DNA of 64,000 bases from Telopea speciosissima (GCF_018873765.1 NC_057925.1:36548646-36612645); one strand, 5' to 3'; counted from the stretch's first letter, positions 23,501-34,500 are shown. Notes: generated from the letters alone by a model not told the origin. Numbers and translations are program-made.

Positions 23501-23733
23501 GTCGAGAGGGTGTGTCCAGACTGGAACAAACTTGTGAATTCTGAATATTCAATCCTTCCAGTTTCTATGATGTTGTGATGTTCTCTATGCTTTTATTTAT
23601 ATCAAAACGCACTTGATGGATAGCTTTGTGATAACATTGGTAATGGCTTCCTAATTTCTTTAATCTTGTCTTGCAGATCTTAAAACTACAACAAAGAATT
23701 CAAGCTCTACAAGCGGGAAAAGCAAAGGCATAA
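8502..23733 (+). CDS. PFD6: Prefoldin subunit 6, five exons
   Basis: Exons lie at 8502-8586, 8725-8795, 8883-9007, 9103-9163 and 23677-23733. All introns are GT-AG and phases match throughout, giving 132 residues and a TAA. The product is the beta-type subunit of the hexameric prefoldin co-chaperone, which delivers nascent tubulin and actin to the cytosolic chaperonin. Visible features are an N-terminal coiled coil ([20 protein letters not shown]), the central beta-hairpin segment ([20 protein letters not shown], then [19 protein letters not shown]) and a C-terminal coiled coil ending QAGKAKA. The start is the first ATG and gives the usual length (about 130 aa). The last exon is 14.5 kb from the others because intron 4 is packed with transposons. 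The ORF has no stops, so the gene is probably functional if that intron is spliced. Confidence 0.93.
9164..10084 (+). other. Start of PFD6 intron 4, no gene
   Basis: The donor is gtaagt. A stretch near 9370-9530 includes two similar pieces (aaggacaaaaacctaaactg/agacaagc and aaggacataaacctaacc/ttggacaagc) that look like a small local duplication. No coding sequence was recognised before the Gypsy LTR. Confidence 0.5.
10967..11801 (+). pseudogene. Gypsy gag (broken)
   Basis: The probable start ATG at 10967 follows the primer-binding site by a few bases, but codon 6 is TAA. The frame continues through [20 protein letters not shown], then [15 protein letters not shown], changes frame near 11395, and continues [15 protein letters not shown] to [10 protein letters not shown]. 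This is the capsid region of plant Gypsy gag. Confidence 0.85.
11960..12274 (+). pseudogene. Gypsy gag zinc knuckle and linker
   Basis: [20 protein letters not shown] is a CCHC nucleocapsid knuckle in which the first Cys is replaced by Phe. A linker leads towards the protease. Confidence 0.75.
12301..12640 (+). pseudogene. Gypsy aspartic protease
   Basis: [12 protein letters not shown] carries the catalytic D-S/T-G motif, followed by the conserved [11 protein letters not shown] near the domain end. It is in a separate frame from gag. Confidence 0.8.
12831..14275 (+). pseudogene. Gypsy reverse transcriptase and RNase H
   Basis: The linker [19 protein letters not shown] is followed by RT with [12 protein letters not shown] and an intact [11 protein letters not shown] catalytic box. 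A stop lies near 13661. RNase H reads [24 protein letters not shown] and FDHKALKYL, then a stop near 14123, ending [13 protein letters not shown] frame change lies near 13110. Integrase is missing. Confidence 0.9.
15275..16100 (+). pseudogene. Copia gag, plus-strand arm
   Basis: ATG at 15275 opens [20 protein letters not shown] and [11 protein letters not shown] one-base shift near 15380 leads to [20 protein letters not shown] and [20 protein letters not shown]. The zinc knuckle CYNCQK...MGHFAHDC at about 16038-16080 is split by one extra base. This is UBN2-type Copia gag with several stops. Confidence 0.82.
16147..16797 (-). pseudogene. Copia gag, minus-strand arm
   Basis: ATG at 16797 (minus) opens [20 protein letters not shown], then [20 protein letters not shown], a frameshift near 16510, and [20 protein letters not shown] and [20 protein letters not shown]. 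It is the counterpart of the plus-strand gag and is better preserved in its first half. Homology stops near 16147, before the zinc knuckle. Confidence 0.82.
17720..18525 (-). other. Leader of the minus-strand Copia copy
   Basis: Non-coding sequence between the primer-binding site and the inverted-repeat arm. It contains long homopolymer runs and a two-copy ~100-bp tandem (about 18147-18240 and 18252-18335) starting gcagc(c/t)gtgcttgg. Confidence 0.55.
18526..18537 (-). other. Copia primer-binding site
   Basis: On the minus strand tggcatcagagc lies one base after the LTR end. It differs from the usual initiator-Met complement tggtatcagagc by one base. Confidence 0.8.
18539..18984 (-). mobile_element. 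Copia 5' LTR (minus orientation)
   Basis: On the minus strand it begins tgtaaaacgttaatggg and ends tttccctaaca beside the primer-binding site. About 446 bp, bounded by TG and CA. The outer boundary is inferred from the TG dinucleotide because no second LTR was found. It belongs to the minus-strand leader-gag copy. Confidence 0.65.
18985..19986. other. Intron 4 sequence without a recognised gene
   Basis: AT-rich. A stretch at about 19800-19960 is dense in ctcgagatctcg-like motifs typical of old dispersed plant repeats, which cannot be classified here. Confidence 0.4.
19987..19995. repeat. 9-bp target-site duplication, left
   Basis: ataaattta, identical to 22529-22537 on the other side of the element. 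Nine bases is typical of Mutator-like elements. Confidence 0.88.
19996..20523 (+). repeat. Left terminal inverted repeat (~528 bp)
   Basis: Matches the reverse complement of 21998-22528 almost throughout with few differences. Its inner end (about 20448-20523) is an antisense copy of the last 25 codons of the carried gene, from ctaaacctgtaaaccc to ccatctcgaat. Confidence 0.88.
20700..22073 (+). pseudogene. BG1L: BIG GRAIN 1-like protein, one in-frame stop
   Basis: A single frame of 457 codons runs from ATG 20700 to TAA 22071 with no introns and one internal TAA at 21189-21191 (codon 164). The N-terminal [19 protein letters not shown] is the family signature. Further family blocks are [20 protein letters not shown] followed by [28 protein letters not shown], and [18 protein letters not shown]. 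An acidic tract lies at about 21850-21892. BG1 proteins of rice are plant-specific, membrane-associated positive regulators of auxin transport and response. Only 176 bp separate the left inverted repeat from the ATG. Apart from the one stop the frame is clean, so decay is recent, or the stop is an assembly error. Confidence 0.85.
21998..22528 (+). repeat. Right terminal inverted repeat (~531 bp)
   Basis: Begins inside the carried coding sequence (attcgagatggagatgg) and includes its final 25 codons, stop codon and 3' flank. It continues to the terminus acgtgtactttaccc. Confidence 0.88.
22529..22537. repeat. 9-bp target-site duplication, right
   Basis: ataaattta, identical to the left copy at 19987-19995. 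Confidence 0.88.
22681..23165. repeat. ~490-bp direct repeat, copy 1 (inside intron 4)
   Basis: Shares long stretches with 24668-25154, for example acccagacaacctacagttt and cctagtattgttaatgg, then aatcctatattctgctg. It lies just before the last PFD6 exon. Confidence 0.85.
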
Positions 23734-24667
23734 CTTTAATTTGCAGGTGTGGGCTTTTATTTGGTAGTGTGTGCTCTCTGCTCTGTGAGTGACTTGGCAT
23801 TCGAATCGCGTATCACTATCTTATAACATGGGGCAGTTCTTGATCACTTTTTTGTTTTCTACATGTATCAACGGTACTCTTAGATGTGGGCTTGTACATC
23901 CCACTGTAATACTTGAATGACGGGTTACATTTCCCCATTTTGTGAGATAGAATAGCATAAATGTACAGTTATTTCGTTTCCCCATTTATTTAAGATAGAA
24001 TAGCATGTAGGGTCATTATACACAAATTCCTTAAGCTTCGTTGGTACTGAACCTAGTGCCTAGGATTCATTCAGTTGAACAATTCGTACGATACATAATG
24101 GCAGTAGCAAACTGTAGAGTCTAGAATTAGGAATTCCTCTTCTTGGTTGGTTTTATTTTCAAAATAATGTTGTGAATATGAACTAGGGGGTTAATTTAGT
24201 TTGTCCATATATATAAGTGTCTGGTCCAACTTTACACTTGATTTTGAAGATTAATGAGATCATGAATTGTGTTTCGGGGCATCTCAATATGGATGTTTTG
24301 AGTAAATGTTTGCTGCATAACCTTCCCAGGTTTGGTTGGTGATTCAAATCCTTATTTGTCTCTGTTCTGGTTTTCTACCACAGATTTGAATTCTAAAAGG
24401 TCCAATGTAAGGGTGCAGGAATCCACCTGTTGTGACTTGGAAACTACCATAAGCCCCGCGACATCACCCAAGTTGAGCATTGAGGGTGTGGTTCCAGGCT
24501 ATTACTTATATTTATAGACTGCTTGGACACTTTAGATATTTCAATTACAATTGGGAAATTAAAATCCAAAAGAGAAAATTTCCCTTCTTTCCTTGACTCC
24601 AAACCTGCAAGGATTGCATTGTGGGTCTGGCGAAGCATTGAGTGGTTCATAGTTTCGCCATCCGTGG
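23734..24667 (+). other. Downstream region of PFD6, probable 3' UTR
   Basis: The sequence after the PFD6 stop at 23733 is AT-rich with no conserved coding sequence. The polyadenylation site cannot be placed with confidence. Confidence 0.4.
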
Positions 24668-25154
24668 TTACTCTGCTGCTCGCTTCATTTATAGACATTC
24701 GCACCACATTAAGCAGCACTATTCATTCAGCCATGAAACTTGGGCTATTCAACACTCTACCCAGACAACCTACAGTTTCTTCGCTTCATCCACAGAAATC
24801 GAATCAGAAGCCACTGCCCCTAACTGCCAGTAATGTTCTCTGTATAGCCCTAGTATTGTTAATGGTAGGTTGGTAATGAATCAATGAGCCAGAAAAATTC
24901 CCAGCTTTTCTGAAAACAAATATTTCTTCATCTTCATTTAATTTTGGGAGGCAAATTTGACTGATAAAGCAGAGACTTTCCATAATCCTTTTTATTCAAA
25001 TCTGGAGATTACTGCTCAATAGAAGATACTGAATCCTATATTCTGCTGGTAGAGTTCTCTTATTAGAAATGGAAAAAGGTTCTCCAGGAAGTCAACCTTG
25101 TTAGATGTTAGTGAAGGAGGTTTTGGACCCATGTATGTTACAAGCTCCACAAGC
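24668..25154. repeat. ~490-bp direct repeat, copy 2 (downstream of PFD6)
   Basis: Second copy of 22681-23165, about 2 kb away in the same orientation. It holds a short open frame ([19 protein letters not shown]) partly shared with copy 1. No protein family was recognised. Confidence 0.85.
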
Positions 25155-26500
25155 AACTAATGTCCCCTTTGATGTCACTTTAGCTGCCTGCATTCTTGGC
25201 TGGGTTTGGGAGTGGACCTGTAAGCATGAGTGCGACTGATTTTGGGCCTGAACAGGCTTGAGAGCTTAATGAATGCTGGGTTACCACTCAGGTCAGACTC
25301 AGCCCAGCACCTTGACAGATCAATGGATTTTGTTGTAGAGTGTACATGGAACACATGAGACGCAATGTATTAAATGGTATCTGATGATGATATTCAACTT
25401 GAGATTTGGAAATTCCCCTAAAAAGACAAAAAAAAATAGAACGAAAAAAAAAAGGGGTAAAGGGTTCTCTGAGCAAGGGGCAAAGGAATGCATGCAATAA
25501 TGAGAAACAATGAAACAATTTTGTACATAGTGGGGTAGAGAGGTCCTTTCATATGAGTTCACTGCATAGTTCGTAATACTGGGATCAGTCCGGGTTGATA
25601 CCAATCCGATACTGATCCAGATTGGTCAAAATCAGTAAAAAAAAATGACCATAAATCGGATTTTATTATTAGTCATAAATATGAAAAATTATGAAAATTA
25701 AAAGTAAAGCAGAAAATCATGGCCGGATATCAATCCGAGCGAATCGATCAATCTGATCCCAAGATTACAAACCATTTTAGAATTGACTGATACCAACTAA
25801 TTGGATCCTAAGATTTGGGCGATCCGACCAAGATGACCGATCCACTAAAATCGGGCTGGATCGATCACTATTCGGGATCAGTCTAGGCTGATACCTGTCA
25901 GATCATCTGATCCAAGATTATGAACCATGGTCTAATTTGTAGAAGTCCAAATTGCAATTGCAATTTAGACTCTAATGGCAAAATGATGGAAAGATTCTGA
26001 AACCTTTTATCGGAAATTAAATTATTTTGATCTGAATAAAAGAGGGAAAATACTGTTAATTCTAATAAACCTAACTGTAAGTTGGGTCATGCAAGGGAAA
26101 AAAGTATTGTAACTAGTTATCTCACTAGCCAGCATCAATAAAATTCTAACCCGACAGACAAAGAAATGAATATTCTTAATGTGATCAAGCAAAGTATAAC
26201 CTCGTTTAGAAGGTTACCAAGTAAATGCAAAAGTGCTCAATACCAATCGGGGTCTCTCATCATAAAGCAGCTTATGCTTGGCAGTAGAAGCGCTATGATA
26301 TCCAAATAAAGAGGAATATCTAAAAGAAACAAAAGCTTCACTGCCACAGCTTGTAAAGCTCTTGCATACAGAGTGGCTATAAAACCCCTCAACCATTGTC
26401 CCTTTCCTGTCAAACCTTTACCTTTGAACCAAGTAGCTAGCACAATAAGCTTTGGTTGAAGCCTTTACCCCATCAGCTGAAGACCCATTGTTATTTTGCC
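25155..26500. other. Intergenic, dispersed-repeat sequence
   Basis: No gene. About 25570-25925 is rich in gatcc/gatac motifs, and gggatcagtc..gg.tgatacc occurs twice about 300 bp apart, as does atctgatcc.aagatta. This looks like a degenerate repeat of unknown class. The end is the promoter region of the phytocyanin gene. Confidence 0.4.
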
Positions 26501-27296
26501 ATGGCCAACACCATTCTAAGATTGAAACACCATAGAAAATCATTTCATACTTTGAGTCTCTTTAGTACTCTTCTACTGGTGATGCAAAGAGTTGGTGCAT
26601 TTGAGTTCAAGGTTGGAGATGCCAATGGATGGACTGTGCCTACTGATCCATCTGTAAACACCTACAATCAATGGGCAGAAACGAAGCGTTTTCAAATTGG
26701 CGATTCTCTATGTAAGTTGAATATTTAATTTTGTTTGTCTTTCGGGATCAAACATTTACCATTATATTAAAATCAATTAGATGGTAATGAAAATGCAACT
26801 TTATTTCCTTATCCAGAATGAACGATTAATCCTAAAGTTACATCAATTGTTTATTGCAGTGTTCGATTACTCAGCTGATAAGGACTCAGTGGTTCAAGTA
26901 AAAAAAGAGGACTACGACAGCTGCAACTCAACATCACCCATTAAATCATATACAGGAGGCCACAATTCAATCACGTTTAATAAAAATGGTCCTTACTACT
27001 TCATAAGTGGAGTTCAAGAGAATTGCCAGAAGAATGAGAAGATGGTTATTGTGGTCATGGCAGATCGAAGCAACCGATCTTCTACTACAAATCAGACGAC
27101 CTCAGCATCTCCTCCTTCACCTTCAGGTTACATTGAGAATGCACCAGCTCCTTCTCCTGTTACAGAGATTGCTCCCTCCACTCCTAGTGTGGAGTCTCCC
27201 ACTTCTCCCACTCCCAGTGGAGCTTCTTCGATGTTCGTGAGTGCAATTGCTTCTATTGCAGCCTTTGTTGTTTCATCTATGCTCTTAGTCCTGTAA
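26501..27296 (+). CDS. ENODL: Early nodulin-like protein (phytocyanin), two exons
   Basis: Exons at 26501-26711 and 26860-27296 with a GT-AG intron give 215 residues and TAA. The start is the first ATG of the frame and opens a signal peptide (residues 1 to about 33, hydrophobic LSLFSTLLLVM). A plastocyanin-like domain follows: FEFKVGDANGWTVP, NQWAETKRFQIGDSLLFDYS and GPYYFISGVQENCQ. Cys92 and Cys126 could form the conserved disulfide, while the usual Cu ligands are replaced (FISG, ENCQKN), typical of copper-free early nodulin-like proteins. Residues 154-190 are Pro/Ser-rich with an APAPSP arabinogalactan motif, then a hydrophobic tail ending MLLVL suits a GPI anchor. Predicted location: outer plasma-membrane surface. 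Confidence 0.93.
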
Positions 27297-29820
27297 TTCG
27301 TTTGAGTGGTTTCAAGATTTCCTGTTTTTCCTCGAAAAGATTCCTTTTCCGTTCATAATTTTTCTGCCATGGACTACGAGTGGTTTGGTTTGGTTTTCAG
27401 TATTTTTTTGTTGTGGTTGGAAAATAAGATTTGGATATATAGAAGCATATAGTACTTAAGTTATTTGGCTGTACCATGGGACAAATGTATAAGGAATAAA
27501 CTAATTCTTCTGTTCGTGTGAAAATCTCTCTCTCTCTCTTTCTCTCTTTCTCTCTTGTACAAGTGAATTTTCAGTTGGTCTGAACAAATAGGGCTGCAAT
27601 AGGGTCAGGTTGGGTCGGGCTTTTTAAAACCTAGTCCAATCCTGACTCCTCTTGACTGGTCCAGGCCCGACCCGGTCCTAACTCAAGGCCTGAAAATCCA
27701 ACCTTGACCCATTGTCAGGGCTACGACAGACTGACCTTGATTAACCTTGACCATAGTGAGGGGAAAGGGAGATTCAAGGGGGTTGGGCTAGGCTGGTGAG
27801 AATAAGAAGAAGAGGAGATATGGCTAGACCGGTTCAACCTGAGGCCTCAACCTTGTCCCGGCCTGGCACTGACTTAGGGTTAGAAATTTCCAATCCTGAC
27901 CCGCCCTCAATGCTAAGATATCTCATCGGGCTCAAGATATCCCGTGATGGGCTCGGGCCGACAGAGCTAAACTTGTATAGTTGCACCAACATTGATCCCA
28001 AGGTGAACTGAGAATATTTGGATACCCAGTCAATCAAGTGTAGCATGAAAACATTGATCTTAAATATGTCTGATTTCCATCAGTGGAATTCCCTCTCCTC
28101 ATTTACTAATTGCAATTGCTTCAGTAATGACAGATGCATGGGTGGTTTCTTCTAGCTTTTTCTAGGCGAAATCATTGCTTCTCCATCAAACATTCTGCAA
28201 TGCAATCGCATTGAAGCTACCCTTGGCAGATGGCCCACAATATTAAAAGAAGGCATAGAATGCCCTAACGGGACAATTGACAATTCTGTTCTGTTCTACA
28301 AGGCTAACAAGACTAGCCCATTTTTTCTCTCTTGACCTTTTATTCTGGGCTATTGCCCTTTAAAGTAAATTTCCTCAGGAGATGAACCAATCAACATAAT
28401 ACAACACAAAGGAGAGAGGGGGGGGGGGGTCTTGCAATACAAAAGGCAAATATTTTTGTCTAATTCTAATTTTTTATTGCAGTGTAATAGTAAATCCATA
28501 AAGTAACACCTTATATTTTGCAACAGGTATTTGTATACTTTGCACCAAACGATTGTGTTCTTTATTACTTGAAGACAATGCTCTATCTGTAGATGCAAGT
28601 TTGAAAAGGTTCTTGATTTACGTAGTGTTCAATTTTTAATTTTTTTTTTTTGGCAAATACATCTCACAACAAAGGACAAAGTTCTTCTCCACTGCCCGAT
28701 GAGCATTCAACCACCATCCTAGGGTTCACAAGCCCCTATTGGGTTTTAGTATGTTTCTTACTCTGTAGCATATACATCATAGCACTCCAATATCCACAAG
28801 AATGATAAAGCATGCACACTACATAGTATATACTTACGTGGTTCGGCAAGTTGCCTACATTCACGAAGTAATGCCTTAACTGGGCTTCATATATTCCCTG
28901 AAACTCATCACTATTTTGATTGGTACAATAGTCTAGGAGCACCTACGGCCTACCTGCACCCCCTACTTTTGTCAATGCTACAACGCAGACTAGTGCTACA
29001 ACCCCAATCCTATCAAGCCCCAACTTGATAGGTTACAATGTATAAAAAATTTTATACAAATCCCAGTCCTTACAAATCAAGACATTAGGTAGTTCAATAA
29101 TTACAAACTATGTCATAAACTAGGGATTTGAAATGAAAGAATACCTCACCATTGTGTAATCACAAATGAAGAGACTTGAATGTGGTCCTCAATGAAGCTC
29201 ACTGGAATCTTGAACTGACCCTCTTTGATGGAGAGATTTGAATGTTCAAGTGGCCTCGCAAAACGGAACCCCCTTTCTCCTCTCTCTTTTCTTGATTGTA
29301 AAAACTCCCTTTAAACCTTCATGAAAGCTCAACTAATCTTCTTTGACCTTTAATGGAGTTTATGACTCTTGAGAGTGGTTATTGAAGAGGATTAAAGCAT
29401 CACTCAAGACCCCACCTTCCTTCCTCACCTTTCTCTTCACTTTCTAGGGCTTGAGGTCTTCTTTTTCTTCTTTTCTTCACGTTCTTGAGATCACCAAGAC
29501 TCCATAGCAAAAAACCCCTCAAATTGGAGTTAAAATGACTTCGAAAAGTCAATTTGAAGTTTGGCCCTTGGATAGGCATAGGGGGAGGGCTAGGGATTGC
29601 TCCAAATGGAATCTTGAAGGATTGTTATAGGGTCCGTACACATGTACGGTCAGCGGAATGAAGTTGAGCCATCAGATTGTCATTCCAAAACGCAGGGCTA
29701 ATTTCGACCCTTGGATAAGAGCGGATTGCATCGATGGAGCGGGGCTCACCAAGAGCCCTGAAATGGAATCTTGAGTAGGTGCATCATAAACAAGCAATAC
29801 ACTGAAGTACACACCTTAAA
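27297..29820. other. Intergenic, no gene recognised
   Basis: Contains a CT-rich microsatellite near 27520-27556 and a gggtcaggttgggtcgggc-type stretch at 27580-28010 found in many dispersed plant repeats. A segment near 28830-28880 (acgtggttcggcaag) recalls plant LTR or TRIM sequence. No boundaries could be set. Confidence 0.35.
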
Positions 29821-29829
29821 AAAGGTGGG

Positions 29830-30600
29830 AATAGATAGAGACCGTCAGATCAGCATGTGAAGACGTGGCATGCACAGATTCCATGAATTAGAATCTCAGG
29901 GCATTAATTGAGTCCAATTTGGTACAGATAGTCTGGGAGAAGGGGAAACATGACATCAAGTAGGTTGGGACAGAGTTAAGCACTGATTTAATCAGGGTTG
30001 TTCAACCAACTTGTGATAGGAGGTGGTTATGCCATCCATTCAGTTTGCCTTGAACTTTGGAAATAACATCAGAGAGGCTCCTAATCATAGAGATAGGGGG
30101 GAGGAGGTGGGTTCCCAAGTATTTGGCTGTAGGGTCCATTTCAGGGATACCTAGGGACTTTTTGATAGAAGCCCACAGATTTGATGGGGGTGTTGGTGCT
30201 AAAGTAGATGCTACTTTTGGTCAGATTAATCTGCTGTCTAGAAAGATCTTCAAACAGTGAGATAATGGATTGGAGAGTGGAGATGTCCTCATGACTTGCT
30301 CGGTAGAACAGTAATGTATCATCTGCAAAGAAAAGGTGAGTAATTTCTGGAGCGCCTCTTGCAATTTTGGTTCCCCAAAACATGTTGAGGTCTCTGTAAG
30401 TTTGGATAAGTCTAGAGAAACACTCCATGACAGTAATGAACAAGTAAGGACTTAGTGGGCAGCCTTGGCGTAACCCTCTGGTTGGTTCAAACTGGTTGAA
30501 ACAATTGCCCTGGATTTTGATAGAGAAGGTGCCCCCTACTCTACAGCACGTAGGTTTTGTTCTAACGGAATTGTAACGGATGATATCAACCTTTACCTTT
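29830..30600 (-). mobile_element. LINE reverse-transcriptase fragment
   Basis: On the minus strand the frame reads FNQFEPTRGLRQGCPLSPYL, ITHLFFADDTLLFYRAS with an intact FADD catalytic box, then SLFEDLSRQQINLTKSS. After a stop near 30141, KYLGTHLLPP and VQGKLNGWHNHLLSQVG continue the RT thumb region. No zf-RVT or RNase H follows. A run of A at about 30631-30649 on the plus strand lies just outside the fragment and may be the tail of another element. Confidence 0.85.
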
Positions 30601-30649
30601 AGATAAATTCCCTTATCTTTCCTATCAACAAAAAAAAAAAAAAAAAAAA

Positions 30650-31470
30650 CACGGAAGACCAGTCCCAAAACCTTGGCTCCCCGGTGCTAGCTCGTGGCCT
30701 ACCCTCACGCATGCACAGTGTACGTAGCAAGCCAGCCGTGCTGCTGGCTGCAACTACGTGCCGTTGCGATTGTGGCGACAAAGCCCTTGCTGCCTGTGTG
30801 AGCGTGGCAGCATGACATGTTGCCCCAATGTCTTAGCTACCCACTTGGCTATGTGGCCTATACCACTATGCTGGCACCTCACCATGATGCCACCTCACTA
30901 TGAGATCTCAACATGCCACATCATCAAGCTATGAATGAGGCCTTTGAGACATTTTGTCGAACACTTGGCCATTTTGGAGTGACGATTGTATGAAAACGAC
31001 CATAACTTCCTTATACGGAATCAGATTGATACAATTCTAGTTGTGTTGGAAAGAAGATTCGACGATCTACACTTCTCCAGTACAACCTTCCAATTATGCC
31101 ACTTGGCCTAACCAAAATGGCTCCGAAGCTGATTCATCGTAACAATCAATGATTGACACTCCCAACATTTTCCACTACTGCCGAAACACTACCAAATCAT
31201 TCAGAAGTAAGACTTCTCCAACTCATTATTAGTTAAGTGGCTTTGGAGGTTCTGTAATGACCCTAACAGTTTGTGGAGGTGTATCATTGCCGCCAAGTAT
31301 GGAATGTTGAAATTTTGTGGGCCAATAAAAGTTGGACAAGCAAAGGAGGCAAGGTTCTAAAACTCAGAATTGGGCACCGTATCAATTCCGATTCAAATTG
31401 GTTAGAAATCTGTAGGAACCAACTATAGGCAGTTGGACTCAGTCAGAATGAATCGTTATCCTCTCCCGTT
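30650..31470. other. Intergenic, no gene recognised
   Basis: Mixed-composition sequence with short frames only and no recognisable domain or repeat boundary. Confidence 0.4.
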
Positions 31471-31587
31471 ACTGCACGGTGCAGTAATGCATCGTACGGC
31501 GGCTGCAAAGGCCATTTGCACCATGTGGGGCCCACTGTGCCACATGGCCTCTGCAACGCCGCACGATGCAGTACTACACCGTGCAGT
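31471..31587. repeat. 117-bp imperfect inverted repeat (hairpin)
   Basis: Arms at 31471-31515 and 31543-31587 pair over about 45 bp with only a handful of mismatches (outer ends actgcacggtg and caccgtgcagt). The loop itself is partly self-complementary around gtggggcccac. It is much GC-richer than its flanks. It could be a small MITE or a microRNA-like foldback. Confidence 0.7.
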
Positions 31588-34500
31588 CACAGGAGGAGAT
31601 AAAAATTCCAGTCAAAACGCCTTTTTTAAGAATCTCGTGAAATCAAGATTGGATTGGTTGATTCACATCAGGCGATTCACCACACCTAATATTTCAATTT
31701 TTTTGAAAGCTTGAACGGAGATTATTGTTATTGGTGAAGCCTGATTTTGCTTCAGAAAATGCAGTTGGGATCTTTGGAGGGCCGTTTCGGCCTCGAAACG
31801 ACCTCGGATTGTAGAAAAATGGCATACAACACTGCAAGAGGCTGTGACTTCTGTTAGCTCATTGAGACCTTTGAAACGGTATATTTTGTGATATATGTTA
31901 TGTTTTGGTCCGACCCTGTCTGGTATGGCATTTTTGGGTCTGGGGGCTTTTTTGTACTTTCTTGGGTTAGGGCTTCTCTATATAATGTTATTATCTTTGG
32001 GAGGGTTGTATGAGAGGTTTGTAACATTTCCAAAAGATAGTGAAATCTGTTCTATTGCTCGGTTGTGGATGTAGCTTCCCATCTTAGGGGCGAACCACGT
32101 AAATCTCTGGTGTTGTGTGTTTTATGTCTTCTCTGTTTTTCATTTTCTTTTACAAATCGCCATTCAGGGCGTTGTTTTTTAATAATTATTTTATATAAAG
32201 ATATAATGATAGTCAACAAGAGACAAACACTTGAGTAGAAAGACAGACCCTCACAGCCTCAAGGAAACTTTTTTCTTTTTCCTCAAGAATATGATATGCC
32301 AATTCATTTTTTATGTTTTTTTGGACTTTTAAAGGGAAATTACCAAAATGCCTTAAAATGGGTGAAGATAGAATAAAAAACTAAGACTCACATTTTTTTT
32401 TTGGGTAGAAAAGAAGGCTATTCATTCATGCGCGCCCACCGCCAAACAAAGGAAAACAAAATACATAAGACAGATAGAGAGCATGATAAACACAAGGTAT
32501 GGATATACGGTATCCAAAACCAAGGAGTGGAGATTGACCCAGTCTCACATGCCATTGACTGGGTCATCTAGAGTAGGGGATGGATTACAACCATATCCCT
32601 AGAGAGAAAGCTGCAGACACAGCTAAAGGTAAGTGCATGCACATACGTGCCAATAAAGGGGGGCCCATACATGCCGAACAGACCAACACCAAACTTCCCA
32701 CGCGTGCCGATACGCTGCCACAGTCTACTCTTAAATAGACTTGCTAGATCAGCAAAGGTCTACTGGATCGACGAGTGGAGCTTCGATAGACAGCAAAAAA
32801 ACCATCTGAAACACTGCCACAGCCTACTTTCGAACAGATCTGCAAAGATCTGATGGATCGGCGAGTGGAGATTCGTCTGGCGACAGGAGAGGTAAGGTGA
32901 AGGTTGAGCAATGGCTAAAGCTTTTGAGTCAATTATAAACTCAGTGCCACCAACATCAGGGACAACAACACCTGCAAATAGACAAACAAGGAAAACGGAA
33001 AAGAAGGGGCTATGATGATCCTTGAACAGAGCGGTGGATGCATTGTCATCGTCATCGGCATCATTGCCGACGGTTCCAAGGATCATGGTGGACAAAGAAG
33101 AGAAGAATTACACACATAAACGGCGGAGAAAAGACATGCACAAACGGCGGAGAAAAAAACACGCACAACAGCAGAGAAAAACACGCACAAGTGACGGAGA
33201 AGGGGTTTCGTTTGAGAAACCAGGAACCCGTCCAATAACAGAATCAACAAAACCCCAGGAAATGCTTTGATTTTTGTGAGACGAAACTAGTAAACTGCGA
33301 CTGTTCCCATACCGGAATGCATCATTGGAGAGACTCTGAGAGCGAGCGAGCAAGGGTTTCGTCACCACGCTATTGGATTAACGATCAATGGAAGTCATTG
33401 CAACAACGCTGGTCTTCTCTCGGTATCAAAACCCTAGGGAACAACAGATGATATCTTCACATGTGGGCTCATAGTTGAACTCCTTGATCCATTAGGGACA
33501 TCGGTCGTAAGACTCACATGGAATGCATGGAAATGGTTCTAAACATCAGGATACGTATATTTACATCACACATAAATTCCCTAAGAATTTTATAACATTT
33601 TCACAACAGAATCATAATTATCGAAATATCATTATGAGGAAAAAACATGGGAAAATTGCAAAATTCAAATCCGGAGGCCAAATGAAAAAAACAGAAGCAA
33701 GCATAGACTAATTCAGTTATGATCTAAAAAAAAAAGCTCTAAAAGTCCAATTTCAAGGGCAAAACTGTCCAAAATAAAAATATGTGGCCCTCATGAAAAT
33801 TAGTGGACATCTAGCATGGTACGAGACATATCATGTATTTTTTCAGAATTTTGGAATACAATTATGTTACCTAAAACATCATATTTCTACTAAAAAATAA
33901 AAATAAAATTAAAATAATAGACAATAGGTGAAGGGGGTCACTCTTGGAGTGTGGAAAGGCCTTAGCTCATTCAGTCACCGGGAACCATCATTGGCTGCCT
34001 TGAATGGATGTGCTTCAAATGGAAAATCTTGTGAACAAGTGGTATTCTAGTAATTTTGCAGGGCTATTGGAGCATGGTATGAAGGTGGGGAAGGATTCAT
34101 CTGAAAGAGGGCAGAGGGAGCTTCATATCTCCCTACATTTTTTTTCCAGAAATTTTCCTTTCTTCAAAAGGGGTCCAAATGAGGGGGATTATATAGCCCT
34201 CCAAGTGTTCATTGAAATGCCTTAACAACCCATATGGGCTAGGCAAGGCATAGGCATAGGCATAGGCGCATGGCCTTACTAGTCGCACACAACGTGGGTG
34301 ATGGGACATGACATGGCGTAGATGGGATGGGGTACAACGTGGATGAGATGGGGTACGACACGTGGACATGGCCACATAGAGATGTGATAAGGGCTTGGCA
34401 TGCAGGCATGGCCACACAACACAGCAAGGCATGGCTGCCGTGTCCATGTCCTGCGTAGGCATGGATTACCATGACCACAGCGCATGCAGGCATGGCATGC

